From Puniceicoccaceae bacterium (lineage in GTDB: Bacteria; Verrucomicrobiota; Verrucomicrobiae; Opitutales; Coraliomargaritaceae): DNA of 10,945 bases. The notes beneath the pieces are model-generated. The model was not told the origin of the DNA, made no database searches, and saw only the letters and a program-made list of their open reading frames with translations. Both the position numbers and the translations under genes were made by a program. The number at the start of each line of letters is the position of its first letter. Within the stretch, counting starts at the first letter, position 1. The DNA lies in NCBI GenBank assembly GCA_902516225.1, contig CABXXS010000031.1, positions 1-10,945 on the forward strand, read 5' to 3'. Shown in pieces: positions 1 to 7,069 of this stretch.

Positions 1-887
1 CGTGAGGGCGTGTTAGGATAATGATACAGCACGTTATAAGCGAATTCTCGCCAGTAAATCTCTTTACTGTAAGTCTGAGGGCCTATTGAAGACATATCAT
101 ATTTGGATTTAAGCGCATGAATAATCTGCCTTGGCCCAATCAGTCCCCACCTCAGATAAGGCGACAAACTCGAGGTGCCCTCATTCTTTGGTATGTCGCG
201 TGCGACATCATAATCCTCTGCTCTGTGTTCGAGAAACACTTGCAAGTGCTTTTGAGCGGCTTTCTCGCTGACCTCCCAATATGAATTAAACTTCTGAGGC
301 CACTGTTTTGAGGGAAGAAGATTCAGCTCTTCTAGACCCAAGGTTCGCGGGTACTCTTTGGGGAACTCCATTGAGGCGTGGTCTAACTCAGTTGTAGGCT
401 CAATTTTTCGATCTTTTACTTTCCTCCAATACGGTGTGTAGACTTTGTATGGATTTCCTGCTCCTGTGCTCACAGTGTGTGGTTCGTTGAGCAGGCTGCT
501 ATTAAAACTCTCCACTTCGACACCATCATTGCGCAGCGCACGTTTGATTACTGTATCTATTTCTCGAAGCGGTGACTCATAACGACGGTTCCAAAAAACC
601 CGCTTAGCGCCTGTATGCTCGATGATTTCACTGAGCGTCTTTAAAGAATCACCTTTTCTAATAACCAACTCTCCACCATGCTTTCGAAACTCCGCGCACA
701 AACTCTCCAGTGATTGCCTTAGAAACCACTTGGAGGCCGCTCCGGGTGCCCAGTTACCCGCCTCTTCAGGCGCCCAGATAAAAATTGGGATAATAGGACT
801 TCCCAACTCTATAGCAGCTGCTAATGCTGAATTATCAGCTAGGCGCAGGTCATTTCGAAACCAAAGCAGAGTTGGTGAATTTTGCAT
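1..887 (-). CDS. phrB: Class I deoxyribodipyrimidine photolyase / cryptochrome, partial (C-terminus beyond left edge)
   Basis: The enzyme would use blue light and FADH- to split UV-induced cyclobutane pyrimidine dimers in DNA. The frame is open from the ATG at 887-885 to base 1, giving 295 residues; the family is usually about 450-480, so roughly the last third is outside the window. Residues 6-19 show the family start (LLWFRNDLRLADN), opening the N-terminal alpha/beta antenna domain (to about 130). The linker has PYKVYTPYWR (146-155). The FAD-binding domain begins with Y226 and R230, then GTSSLSPYLRWG (237-248) and EIYWREFAYNVLYHYP (276-291), which match the FAD pocket of class I photolyases. 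The start is fixed by homology; no Shine-Dalgarno site is visible. It is divergent from the nitroreductase. A DASH or signalling cryptochrome cannot be excluded, because the C-terminal electron-transfer tryptophans are not in the window. Confidence 0.93.
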   Translation of the reverse strand, partial: MQNSPTLLWFRNDLRLADNSALAAAIELGSPIIPIFIWAPEEAGNWAPGAASKWFLRQSLESLCAEFRKHGGELVIRKGDSLKTLSEIIEHTGAKRVFWNRRYESPLREIDTVIKRALRNDGVEVESFNSSLLNEPHTVSTGAGNPYKVYTPYWRKVKDRKIEPTTELDHASMEFPKEYPRTLGLEELNLLPSKQWPQKFNSYWEVSEKAAQKHLQVFLEHRAEDYDVARDIPKNEGTSSLSPYLRWGLIGPRQIIHALKSKYDMSSIGPQTYSKEIYWREFAYNVLYHYPNTPS

Positions 888-969
888 AATTAAGAAGCGG
901 CTATAAGAAGAAGAACTTACAAGTTAATCACAGGAGAAGACTAAAATACTTTCTTACATGAAACTCCTA

Positions 970-984
970 ATTTGTAATACAAAT
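970..984. promoter_or_regulatory. Perfect 15-bp palindrome, possible operator between photolyase and nitroreductase
   Basis: The sequence ATTTGTA-A-TACAAAT has seven perfectly paired bases on each side of one central base. It lies in the 198-base spacer between two divergent genes, about 85 bases from the photolyase start and 100 from the nitroreductase start. Size and symmetry suit a dimeric winged-helix or helix-turn-helix repressor, but no regulator gene is nearby and the surroundings are AT-rich, so a chance palindrome is possible. Confidence 0.35.
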
Positions 985-1042
985 GGTTCAACCTACTTAA
1001 ATATATTCTAATTTATATAGGAGAAGGCAAGCAGGCAACGGT

Positions 1043-1071
1043 TTTGATCGCTTGATTTCATAGAATATACT
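1043..1071 (+). promoter_or_regulatory. Putative sigma70-type promoter of the nitroreductase gene
   Basis: A -35-like TTTGAT (1043-1048) is followed after 17 bases by TATACT (1066-1071), five of six matches to the -10 consensus. Only 14 bases separate the -10 box from the ATG at 1086, so the transcript would start about 7 bases before the start codon. This agrees with the absence of a Shine-Dalgarno sequence. The -35 box is weak. Confidence 0.45.
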
Positions 1072-1085
1072 ATCACATTGAAAAT

Positions 1086-1697
1086 ATGGATACATTAACT
1101 GCTATAAAAGAGCGACGCTCCGTAAAACACTACGATCCCAACTACAGTATGAGTGAGCTTGAGATTGAGGCATTACTAGAAGCCGCTCTTCTTTCGCCCA
1201 CCTCGTTTAATATGCAAAATTGGCGTTTCGTTGTCGTGAGTGATCCCAAGAAAAAAGAAGCGCTCTGTGCGGCTTCTTGGAATCAGGCACAAGTCAGAGA
1301 AGCTTCTATTACCATTTTGCTTTGCGCCGACTTAAATGCACACGAAGAAGCAGGTCGCTACTGGATTCACGCCCCACAAGCCGTGCAAGATGTACTTGTG
1401 CCTATGATCGCCCCCTTCTATGAAAACAACCCGCAACTTCAACGTGACGAGGCTATGCGATCGGTAGGTATTGCGGCTCAGACCCTCATGCTGGCGGCTA
1501 AATCTTTAGGTTATGACTCCTGCCCCATGATCGGCTTTGATTCCTCCAAAGTCGCAGAGATTATCGACCTTCCTGGGGATCATTTAATCGGGATGATGTT
1601 GACCATAGGGAAATCATTAAAAGACGCTAACATACGATCAGGCCAGTTACCCTATGAGCAAGTAGTCTATCACGATTGCTTTCCGAAAAAAGGATAG
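1086..1697 (+). CDS. Nitroreductase-family FMN oxidoreductase
   Basis: A soluble FMN enzyme of 203 residues that would use NAD(P)H to reduce nitro compounds, quinones or related electrophiles. Residues 8-17 (KERRSVKHYD) are the typical N-terminal FMN-phosphate motif with R10, R11 and S12; SPTSFNMQNWRF (37-48) is the second FMN-contacting segment; AAQTLMLAAKSLGYDSCPMIGFD (130-152) is the family's core helix and loop; and TIGKS with R184 near the C-terminus fits the closing FMN contact. Length is normal for the compact YodC/YdgI/MhqN-like branch; closest paralogue and substrate cannot be told from sequence. It is the only confident plus-strand gene, divergent from the photolyase and convergent with the nitric oxide synthase. 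A promoter-like TTTGAT/TATACT pair lies immediately upstream and no Shine-Dalgarno site is seen. Confidence 0.93.
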   Translation: MDTLTAIKERRSVKHYDPNYSMSELEIEALLEAALLSPTSFNMQNWRFVVVSDPKKKEALCAASWNQAQVREASITILLCADLNAHEEAGRYWIHAPQAVQDVLVPMIAPFYENNPQLQRDEAMRSVGIAAQTLMLAAKSLGYDSCPMIGFDSSKVAEIIDLPGDHLIGMMLTIGKSLKDANIRSGQLPYEQVVYHDCFPKKG

Positions 1698-1754
1698 ATC
1701 AAGAGCTAGTGTTAAAAAGATGCTGTTTTAGCTTAGCGCACAGGTAGGCAAATT

Positions 1755-2888
1755 TTAATATATCCTAGACTGGAACTTAAAGTCTGGACTGCGTGTCTGC
1801 TTTTGCATTGGCATACTGTATTGAGGCGTTGTGGATGGCGACATAGGAGGGACCATCCAAGACCATTGGGCCGATACCTTTCGATCCTGCGCTTCTTCAT
1901 TTTGGCAAAATCGCATAAAATCACGAGAAGCGGTATGATGATCCGTCATATGCACCCCAGCGGTTTGATAGGAGTGTAGGACCGCCACATTGAGTTCGAG
2001 CAATGCCCTGTCTTTCCATAGTGATGATTCATTACGTATATCCAAACCCATCCGTTTTGCTATAGTAGGTAGTAGATTGTATCGATAGCTGTCCGCAAGG
2101 TTACGTGCCCCAATTTCAGTACCCATGTACCATCCGTTAAATGGGGCAGCGGTATAATCGGTACCAGCCGCGCGGAAGCACATATCGCTTATAACTGGAA
2201 CCGCATACCAACGTATACCTAAGTCAGCAAACCATTTAAGTTCTGGGTGCTGAATAGGCACTTCGGCTATTGCTGCGGCAGCAACCGGAAAAAGCTTCGG
2301 GCAGCCACTACGACCTGAAATAATCCATGGGAGTAAGTCGAAGGAACCACGCTCTTTCGGGGGCTCCCATCCTAGCTCGATCGCCATCTCTGTAAATTCA
2401 GTATTCTTCGGGTCGCCAGTTATCTTTCCATCCGCTTGCTGATATCCAGCGTAGCCACACAGTTGATGATTCCATATCCTGATAGCGTGCCCAGAAGCCT
2501 TATTAGAAGGAGCATACACTGTCATAACCGATCGGACCTTTCCGCTATTATAGGCAAGCGTCATATGATCACAAAGGCTTTCATAAATAGCTTCAGGTGC
2601 TTCAAGGTCGCGGTGATCGCGAACTAGCAGGCTCTTCCAGTATAGCCGGCCAACACAGCGGGCATGGTTTCTCCATGCGATAGCTCCTGCAGCAGAGAGC
2701 TCTTCGGAGCTAAGAGGAGCAGGAGCACCTTGGAGCACTGAATCCATACAGGATTTTTTACGACTTTCCAACTGCTTCCCTGAGTGTATCTCATCGAGAA
2801 AAGATAGCTCTTCTTCTAAGCTTAAGCACCCAGCTTCTGGCTTTCTAGGAGTCGGGTTCGGGTCTTGCGAGTAAGGACATTCGGACAT
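1755..2888 (-). CDS. nos: Bacterial nitric oxide synthase oxygenase
   Basis: A haem-thiolate enzyme that oxidises L-arginine via N-hydroxyarginine to citrulline and NO. The 377 residues hold only the oxygenase domain: AWRNHARCVGRLYW (71-84) with C78 as the proximal haem ligand; RIWNHQLCGYAGY (137-149); PFNGWYMGTEIGARNL (249-264) with E258 as the expected arginine-binding glutamate; WKDRALLELNVAVLHS (291-306); DHHTA (316-320); and WSWMVPPMSPSTTP (342-355), the pterin/dimer-interface segment. There is no flavin reductase domain, so electrons must come from a separate flavodoxin- or ferredoxin-type partner, as known for Bacillus and Deinococcus enzymes. The first ~70 residues precede the core at about the usual distance, supporting the ATG at 2888. 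It follows the GspC/PilP-like gene by 56 bases on the same strand, and so may be co-transcribed or use its own promoter. The last ~20 residues are unlike the families I know. Confidence 0.96.
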   Translation of the reverse strand: MSECPYSQDPNPTPRKPEAGCLSLEEELSFLDEIHSGKQLESRKKSCMDSVLQGAPAPLSSEELSAAGAIAWRNHARCVGRLYWKSLLVRDHRDLEAPEAIYESLCDHMTLAYNSGKVRSVMTVYAPSNKASGHAIRIWNHQLCGYAGYQQADGKITGDPKNTEFTEMAIELGWEPPKERGSFDLLPWIISGRSGCPKLFPVAAAAIAEVPIQHPELKWFADLGIRWYAVPVISDMCFRAAGTDYTAAPFNGWYMGTEIGARNLADSYRYNLLPTIAKRMGLDIRNESSLWKDRALLELNVAVLHSYQTAGVHMTDHHTASRDFMRFCQNEEAQDRKVSAQWSWMVPPMSPSTTPQYSMPMQKQTRSPDFKFQSRIY

Positions 2889-2902
2889 CGTATATAAAAC
2901 TT

Positions 2903-2930
2903 TTTATCGGTAAAGGAAATGAGATATCAA
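2903..2930 (-). promoter_or_regulatory. Possible promoter of the nitric oxide synthase gene
   Basis: Read on the minus strand, TTGATA (2930-2925, five of six to the -35 consensus) and GATAAA (2908-2903, four of six to -10) are 16 bases apart. The -10-like box ends 14 bases before the start codon, the same distance as at the two better promoters in this window. The gap to the preceding gene is only 56 bases, so read-through from the secretion operon is an alternative. Confidence 0.3.
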
Positions 2931-2939
2931 TTTCTCATT
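2918..2939. repeat. 7-bp perfect inverted repeat upstream of nos
   Basis: Arms AATGAGA and TCTCATT are perfectly complementary around an 8-base spacer. The repeat sits 5 bases beyond the stop codon of the GspC/PilP-like gene and covers the possible -35 box of the nos promoter. It could be an operator or a weak hairpin; there is no T-run directly after it, so it is not a standard terminator. Confidence 0.35.
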
Positions 2940-2944
2940 GATAA

Positions 2945-3769
2945 CTAATCCAAATCGGACGACTTCAAGGAAAATTCATTAAGATCGGCGTCTACTAAAA
3001 TGACCTGATCAAAAGACTTACCCTTAATAATCCTATCTAGTCCAAGGTTGGGATTCCGATGGACTAATTCACCCTGTTTATAGATTTCCGTCTTGGCTCC
3101 TTCAACTTGAATAAAGGCAGTATTTTTTGTGTTATTTTCACTAGCTTTATTTTCAACTGTTTCGGAGGTTGCTCCCTGAGTACCTACTCCTTGTAACTTC
3201 ATCTTCGAGAGAGCAGATTCGATGGCTTGTCGCTGCTCTTCTGCGGTTCTAGAGCTCTCAGCAATCCCAAAAGTCGGTATTTTTAAAGCACCATTCTCAA
3301 CAAGGTAAATAGTATCCCCAACTCGTTTACGTACAGGCAAATTTAGAACATTCTCGAATTCTACAAAAAATCCGTCCCCATCTAAGCCTAATTTTGTAGC
3401 TATTGCTGCCTCAAAGGTTTCTTGATTAATAATGACTGTCTCTTCAACTTTATTAACTTCTATGTAATCAGGAATTATTTTTTTGCCAAAATCATAATTA
3501 GCGACAAAAGGGTCACTGCTAAGCAAATTATCTCGACTCCAATTTGACGTTAGCCAGTTGTTACGTGACAAAGCCCTCATCGTAATAGTACTAGTATTAG
3601 TTGATTCGCTAGATTCGGAAGAAGTCTCTGTTTGGATAAATGTAGCACCCGAACTATCAGAAAACTTGGAAAATAACCAAGCAAATAGGCCAAAGCTATG
3701 AGCAGCACAAGCAAAAGCAATCATGGCTAATGGTATGATGACCCTAGGATTATTTAGGAGCTGGCGCAT
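2945..3769 (-). CDS. GspC/PilP-like inner-membrane scaffold protein
   Basis: A 274-residue bitopic protein: a short cytoplasmic start, one membrane segment (about 10-35), a Ser/Thr-rich linker (44-66), then a periplasmic part. SSDPFV (84-89) recalls the DPF motif near the start of PilP periplasmic regions. Residues 187-270 (LSKMKLQGVG, AFIQVEGAKTEIYKQGELV, LDRIIKGKSFDQVILVDADLNEFSL) follow the pattern of the GspC homology-region/PilP beta domain, which contacts the secretin in known systems. Family membership is inferred from this pattern, topology and context, not strong identity. The start overlaps the preceding stop by one base (TAATG), implying translational coupling, and it is the only start here with a Shine-Dalgarno-like GAGG. 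No PDZ domain is present. Confidence 0.6.
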   Translation of the reverse strand: MRQLLNNPRVIIPLAMIAFACAAHSFGLFAWLFSKFSDSSGATFIQTETSSESSESTNTSTITMRALSRNNWLTSNWSRDNLLSSDPFVANYDFGKKIIPDYIEVNKVEETVIINQETFEAAIATKLGLDGDGFFVEFENVLNLPVRKRVGDTIYLVENGALKIPTFGIAESSRTAEEQRQAIESALSKMKLQGVGTQGATSETVENKASENNTKNTAFIQVEGAKTEIYKQGELVHRNPNLGLDRIIKGKSFDQVILVDADLNEFSLKSSDLD

Positions 3770-4416
3770 TAGATTGCCTCACCCTCTTTTGCTTCAATCG
3801 AGCTTTCGGTGTCCTTTAGAGGCATGAACATAGAGAAATTTAAGTGGTAGTCTTCTTGAATCCTGGACAATTTTATCCTCTGATACTCCATAAAAGGTGG
3901 ACGCATCCACATATATCTCAGTGCCTGAAAGGCTGAATAAAAAGGTAGAAATGGCTCACCATTAGAATGCATTCTTTGAAATGAACTAGCTTCAACTTCG
4001 ACAACAGCACCATCGATTTTAGCACCTTTAGCTGTATCTTGAATATTTCCCCGGGAGGTAGAATCATCCTGAAAAAAATGGTCTGTACGCTCTATGCTCC
4101 AACCATAGGATCGAAGCACAGAAGCCATTTGCTTCGATAACTCGCCGTCATCGATCTTAGTAGACTCTAGGAAATCCCGATTAAAAAGTAAGTATCTTTT
4201 CACAGTATCACTAATACCAATGTCTGAAAGCTTACTTTGTATAGCTTTCTGTTCTTGCTGTATCTTGATTTGTAGCTCTAATTTTCTCACCTTTTCTAGC
4301 TCAAGTGGTTTGTACTCGCTGCCTAAGTAAAATAAGATACCTAAACCTATAATCATTAAAATAAGGACTGGATAAGAGGATATAAAATTATAAAAATGAT
4401 ATAGTTTCTTTCTCAT
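3769..4416 (-). CDS. GspM/PilO-like assembly protein
   Basis: A 215-residue protein with one N-terminal membrane segment (about 13-33), a charged heptad-like coiled coil (36-65) and a small C-terminal alpha/beta region (about 95-198). This is the architecture of PilO and GspM, which pair with PilN/GspL in the periplasm. Sequence similarity alone is too weak to name it; the call rests on topology and its place straight after the L/PilM-N-like gene and before the C/PilP-like gene. The frame is open further upstream (to 4542), but that extension lies wholly inside the previous gene, has no membrane or family features, and the ATG at 4416 falls one base after the previous stop codon, so the short form is preferred. 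Confidence 0.6.
   Translation of the reverse strand: MRKKLYHFYNFISSYPVLILMIIGLGILFYLGSEYKPLELEKVRKLELQIKIQQEQKAIQSKLSDIGISDTVKRYLLFNRDFLESTKIDDGELSKQMASVLRSYGWSIERTDHFFQDDSTSRGNIQDTAKGAKIDGAVVEVEASSFQRMHSNGEPFLPFYSAFQALRYMWMRPPFMEYQRIKLSRIQEDYHLNFSMFMPLKDTESSIEAKEGEAI
3777..3780 (-). promoter_or_regulatory. Shine-Dalgarno-like site of the GspC/PilP-like gene
   Basis: GAGG on the minus strand lies 7 bases before the ATG at 3769-3767, inside the end of the preceding gene. Together with the TAATG junction it supports this start and coupled translation. It is the only well-placed Shine-Dalgarno-like site found in the window. Confidence 0.5.
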
Positions 4417-4417
4417 A

Positions 4418-5761
4418 TTACTTATTTTTTTTATCGTTAGCGGTGATCGAGAAACTAAGAATAAACTTACGCAGATCACCACGTTTTTGGGAAAATCTGG
4501 AACCGCTAGACTCCTCCTCGAAAGAAATTTTTCTTTCTCCAATTATCCAACCTTTTCGCTGAAGGTCAGCATACATATCTTCTATTTCTGTTCGAAGGTC
4601 AACGTCAGCTGTTAGGGGACGCCCAATCATATTAAAAGTAGCAAGCATTTTGGAAGGATTGATAAAGCCTTCATAGCTGTCGAGTTCTACAAGTTTAGGC
4701 AAAGAATTTGAGAGCGATAATAGCATTACAAGTAAAGGAGAGGGCGCAAATGCGCTTTCTGAAATAGTCTCACGCCCTTCACAAAATTTTATTACATCGA
4801 TATAAGACGAACTGACCTGTAATTCACTTTCAAGGTCTTTGAGCACATTTTTTTCATACTGAATTTTAGTGTCTATTTCGCTAATTTTTAGATCCAGCAT
4901 TTTCTTTTTTTCTACAAGAGGTAGCGTGAAATAGAGCACCAAAATTAAACTTATAGATAAAAGCGCAAATGCTCGATGACGCAAGCGCTGTAAAATATGC
5001 CGCCTTTTTTCCTGAGGTCGGATTAAATTGAGCATAAGCTGCTTTTTCTGGCGACTCAAAGATGCCACCAAAGCCCCGTCATCAAGGTCTGCTAAATCGG
5101 CAATTCTCATTTTAGGGGTCAAGGAGAACTCCTGTTCGACAAATAAAATAAGGCGACGAGCTCCATGGTCTATTTTTTCTTGGTCAGGATTTGGACTATC
5201 CATACGGCTGAAAAAAAGTACTTCTCCCATAGCATCACGGGCAATCAGATAGCCAGCCTTACCAATTGCTTGAAATTGTATGTATGCCTCTGCGCTTTCA
5301 CCGAGCACACCCCCCAGGTAAGCAATTGATTGCGGCAGGCTGTAAATACCCTCCAAGAGTATTCCGTTAATTAGCGCCCAATCAGTGATGAGGCTAGAAA
5401 TATTTTCTGGGAGGCTAGAGATTAGGTAGAATGATTGCGCGGCCTCTACTTCTAAATCCATTTCTTTAAAAACCAAGACCCGTGCCTCGTCCCCGTACAT
5501 CTTTATTTTACGCTGTTCCAGCAATTGTTTCCTCAGCTTTGGGGCAATTTTTGGCACACGCTCTATATGGTGATCGAGTTCTGGTAAATCTACATAGAAG
5601 CGCAAGTGGGTGATCTTTAATGCAGCCACTAGTGTATACAATTGGGACAAGAGGGAAGCTACGTCATCAGCAATGAATTCTTCAAGAAAATGTGCACTCG
5701 ATCGTTTTGTTTTCCAGACCCTAACAGAGGATTGATCCCAAATAATGCTAATATGTGCCAT
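4418..5761 (-). CDS. GspL-like / PilM-PilN fusion assembly protein
   Basis: The 447-residue product has a cytoplasmic N-terminal part (1-260) resembling the actin-like fold of PilM and GspL, which binds the N-terminus of the assembly ATPase. It begins with AHISIIWDQSSVRVW, a typical first strand. A basic stretch (252-263, KRRHILQRLRHR) then precedes one membrane helix (about 264-282), a coiled coil (284-318) and a PilN-like periplasmic region (about 340-445). Cytoplasmic, membrane and periplasmic parts in one chain match GspL, or PilM and PilN fused. The start at 5761 is preferred over the upstream ATG at 5824 because the extra residues overlap the pseudopilin gene and look unrelated. It lies 10 bases after the pseudopilin and 1 base before the GspM/PilO-like gene. 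Assignment rests on architecture and context. Confidence 0.72.
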   Translation of the reverse strand: MAHISIIWDQSSVRVWKTKRSSAHFLEEFIADDVASLLSQLYTLVAALKITHLRFYVDLPELDHHIERVPKIAPKLRKQLLEQRKIKMYGDEARVLVFKEMDLEVEAAQSFYLISSLPENISSLITDWALINGILLEGIYSLPQSIAYLGGVLGESAEAYIQFQAIGKAGYLIARDAMGEVLFFSRMDSPNPDQEKIDHGARRLILFVEQEFSLTPKMRIADLADLDDGALVASLSRQKKQLMLNLIRPQEKRRHILQRLRHRAFALLSISLILVLYFTLPLVEKKKMLDLKISEIDTKIQYEKNVLKDLESELQVSSSYIDVIKFCEGRETISESAFAPSPLLVMLLSLSNSLPKLVELDSYEGFINPSKMLATFNMIGRPLTADVDLRTEIEDMYADLQRKGWIIGERKISFEEESSGSRFSQKRGDLRKFILSFSITANDKKNK

Positions 5762-5771
5762 ATTATAAAAC

Positions 5772-7055
5772 TTAATACTCCCAATCCAGTCCGTCGAAGC
5801 GTAGTGTGCTGAACAATTCATCAATAATGAAAGTACCGATCTCCTTAGATGGGTTGCTCCAAGGTTCTCCTAGTAACAACTCTTGCCCAAGAAGAAAGAA
5901 ACGATCTATGAAATGGAAATTACGATAAATAAAAGGACCATTCATAATACCCCAACCACTAAGAGATGTAAAGTCGTTGATATCATACGGGTTGATTAAT
6001 GAAACTGGCGCATAACCGGTTGGAGTTAGAGTGATTGTCACCGGATTTGGTGTTGATGTTGTTATTGGAGAGGTTCCGCTAATTGTAGTTCCAGCTACAT
6101 TAACAATCGCTGAATCGCGCTCATCTACTATTTTTCCCCGTTTCGTAAATATAACCTTATCTATTTGTGAAACGGAACTTTGGTTAGGTGGGCTACCAAT
6201 TATGGTATCAGTAGTACTCAATATTACAGAACTACCTGCTTGATTTTTAGTGTAAGCGTATAAGCTATCAGCTACCCAATTTCCAGAGAGTCCGGGTACA
6301 CTTGAGGTGTCAATTTCTCCTGGTGCTTGTTTAATCGCACGATGGTTCTCAATTACGACTGTAGAAAGCCAATCTCGCAGATCGATACGCTGTATATTTA
6401 ACTCCGTAGCACGTTCATCCCACTCATCGCTTAGACCGTAATCATTCCAGTTGCCTTTAGCAGGATTACCATCACTACCAATTGACCATTTATCCCATAA
6501 TGCGTTAAATTCATTTAGTATTATAGTATCTGGCAAAGTAAGGTCAGTATTTGTAGTAGAAAGGAGAATAAGTCGGAGTTCTTTCGGATTTAAAGGATCG
6601 GAGATCCAATTGGTTCCGTCACCAGTGACTTGAAAAAAACTCATTCCTCCCCAGGAAGGTTGCGCAAAATACAATTTGCGAGTGTTATTAGACTCAGGGC
6701 GCTCCCCGAGTGGATAACGCACTTCATTAGCACTACCCCCACCGTGGCGAGCAGCTATATTCCACCACAGGCCATCATCACCATCCGTAGGAACACCATT
6801 GCTGTTTTTATAAATTGGGAAAACTTGTTCCCGGAGCATACCGCGTTTAAGAGCTTCAGCTACTTGTGGTAGCTTACTACCTTCATTGACCGAGCGTTGC
6901 ACTTGGATTAGATCAATAGTACTTGGTAGAACAGCCGCTGCCAAAATAGCAATAACTGTCATTACCCCAATTAGTTCGAGTAAAGTAAAGCCAACAACAT
7001 GGGTACCAATTTTTTTTATCCGTATGGACTGATGGGCTTCAGCAATATAAGTCAT
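5772..7055 (-). CDS. Very large pseudopilin / prepilin-like protein with N-terminal methylation motif
   Basis: A 427-residue secreted or membrane-anchored protein with a prepilin peptidase site: a 22-residue leader rich in basic residues ends in Gly22, cut before FTLLELIGVMTVIAILAAAVLP (23-44), with Glu27 at the conserved +5 position. The rest is predicted exported, contains no cysteine, and has a Thr/Ser/Pro-rich stretch (about 320-348). It is two to three times longer than usual minor pseudopilins (GspH/I/J) and longer than most GspK. Its position between the platform gene and the L-like gene is the slot of gspH-K, so a tip-forming minor pseudopilin is likely; carriage of a fused non-pilin domain is possible. 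The ATG at 7055 is chosen because the in-frame ATG at 7082 lies upstream of the predicted transcription start at the promoter 7098-7070. Confidence 0.8.
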   Translation of the reverse strand: MTYIAEAHQSIRIKKIGTHVVGFTLLELIGVMTVIAILAAAVLPSTIDLIQVQRSVNEGSKLPQVAEALKRGMLREQVFPIYKNSNGVPTDGDDGLWWNIAARHGGGSANEVRYPLGERPESNNTRKLYFAQPSWGGMSFFQVTGDGTNWISDPLNPKELRLILLSTTNTDLTLPDTIILNEFNALWDKWSIGSDGNPAKGNWNDYGLSDEWDERATELNIQRIDLRDWLSTVVIENHRAIKQAPGEIDTSSVPGLSGNWVADSLYAYTKNQAGSSVILSTTDTIIGSPPNQSSVSQIDKVIFTKRGKIVDERDSAIVNVAGTTISGTSPITTSTPNPVTITLTPTGYAPVSLINPYDINDFTSLSGWGIMNGPFIYRNFHFIDRFFLLGQELLLGEPWSNPSKEIGTFIIDELFSTLRFDGLDWEY

Positions 7056-7069
7056 AGAATGATTATAGA

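Noticed and set aside
622..906. Plus-strand open frame of 94 codons
   Set aside because: It lies inside the minus-strand photolyase, whose conserved motifs run through the whole stretch; the plus-strand product has no recognisable features.
958..1011. Seventeen-codon plus-strand frame starting at the ATG at 958
   Set aside because: Too short, with the nearest AGGAG-like bases over 20 bases upstream, and it overlaps the palindrome; no support for translation.
1698..1754. Possible bidirectional terminator between the convergent nitroreductase and nos genes
   Set aside because: Only 3-4 bp stems with bulges could be drawn; a TTTTT run exists on the minus strand, but no convincing hairpin precedes it.
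4417..4542. N-terminal extension of the GspM/PilO-like protein to 4542
   Set aside because: The extension lies entirely within the preceding gene; the ATG at 4416, one base after that gene's stop, gives a normal PilO/GspM layout.
5762..5824. N-terminal extension of the GspL-like protein to 5824
   Set aside because: It overlaps the pseudopilin C-terminus, and the family-like start is at the ATG at 5761.
6031..6872. Plus-strand frames of 60-80 codons opposite the large pseudopilin
   Set aside because: No family features and no initiation signals; the minus-strand frame is continuous from a clear prepilin start.
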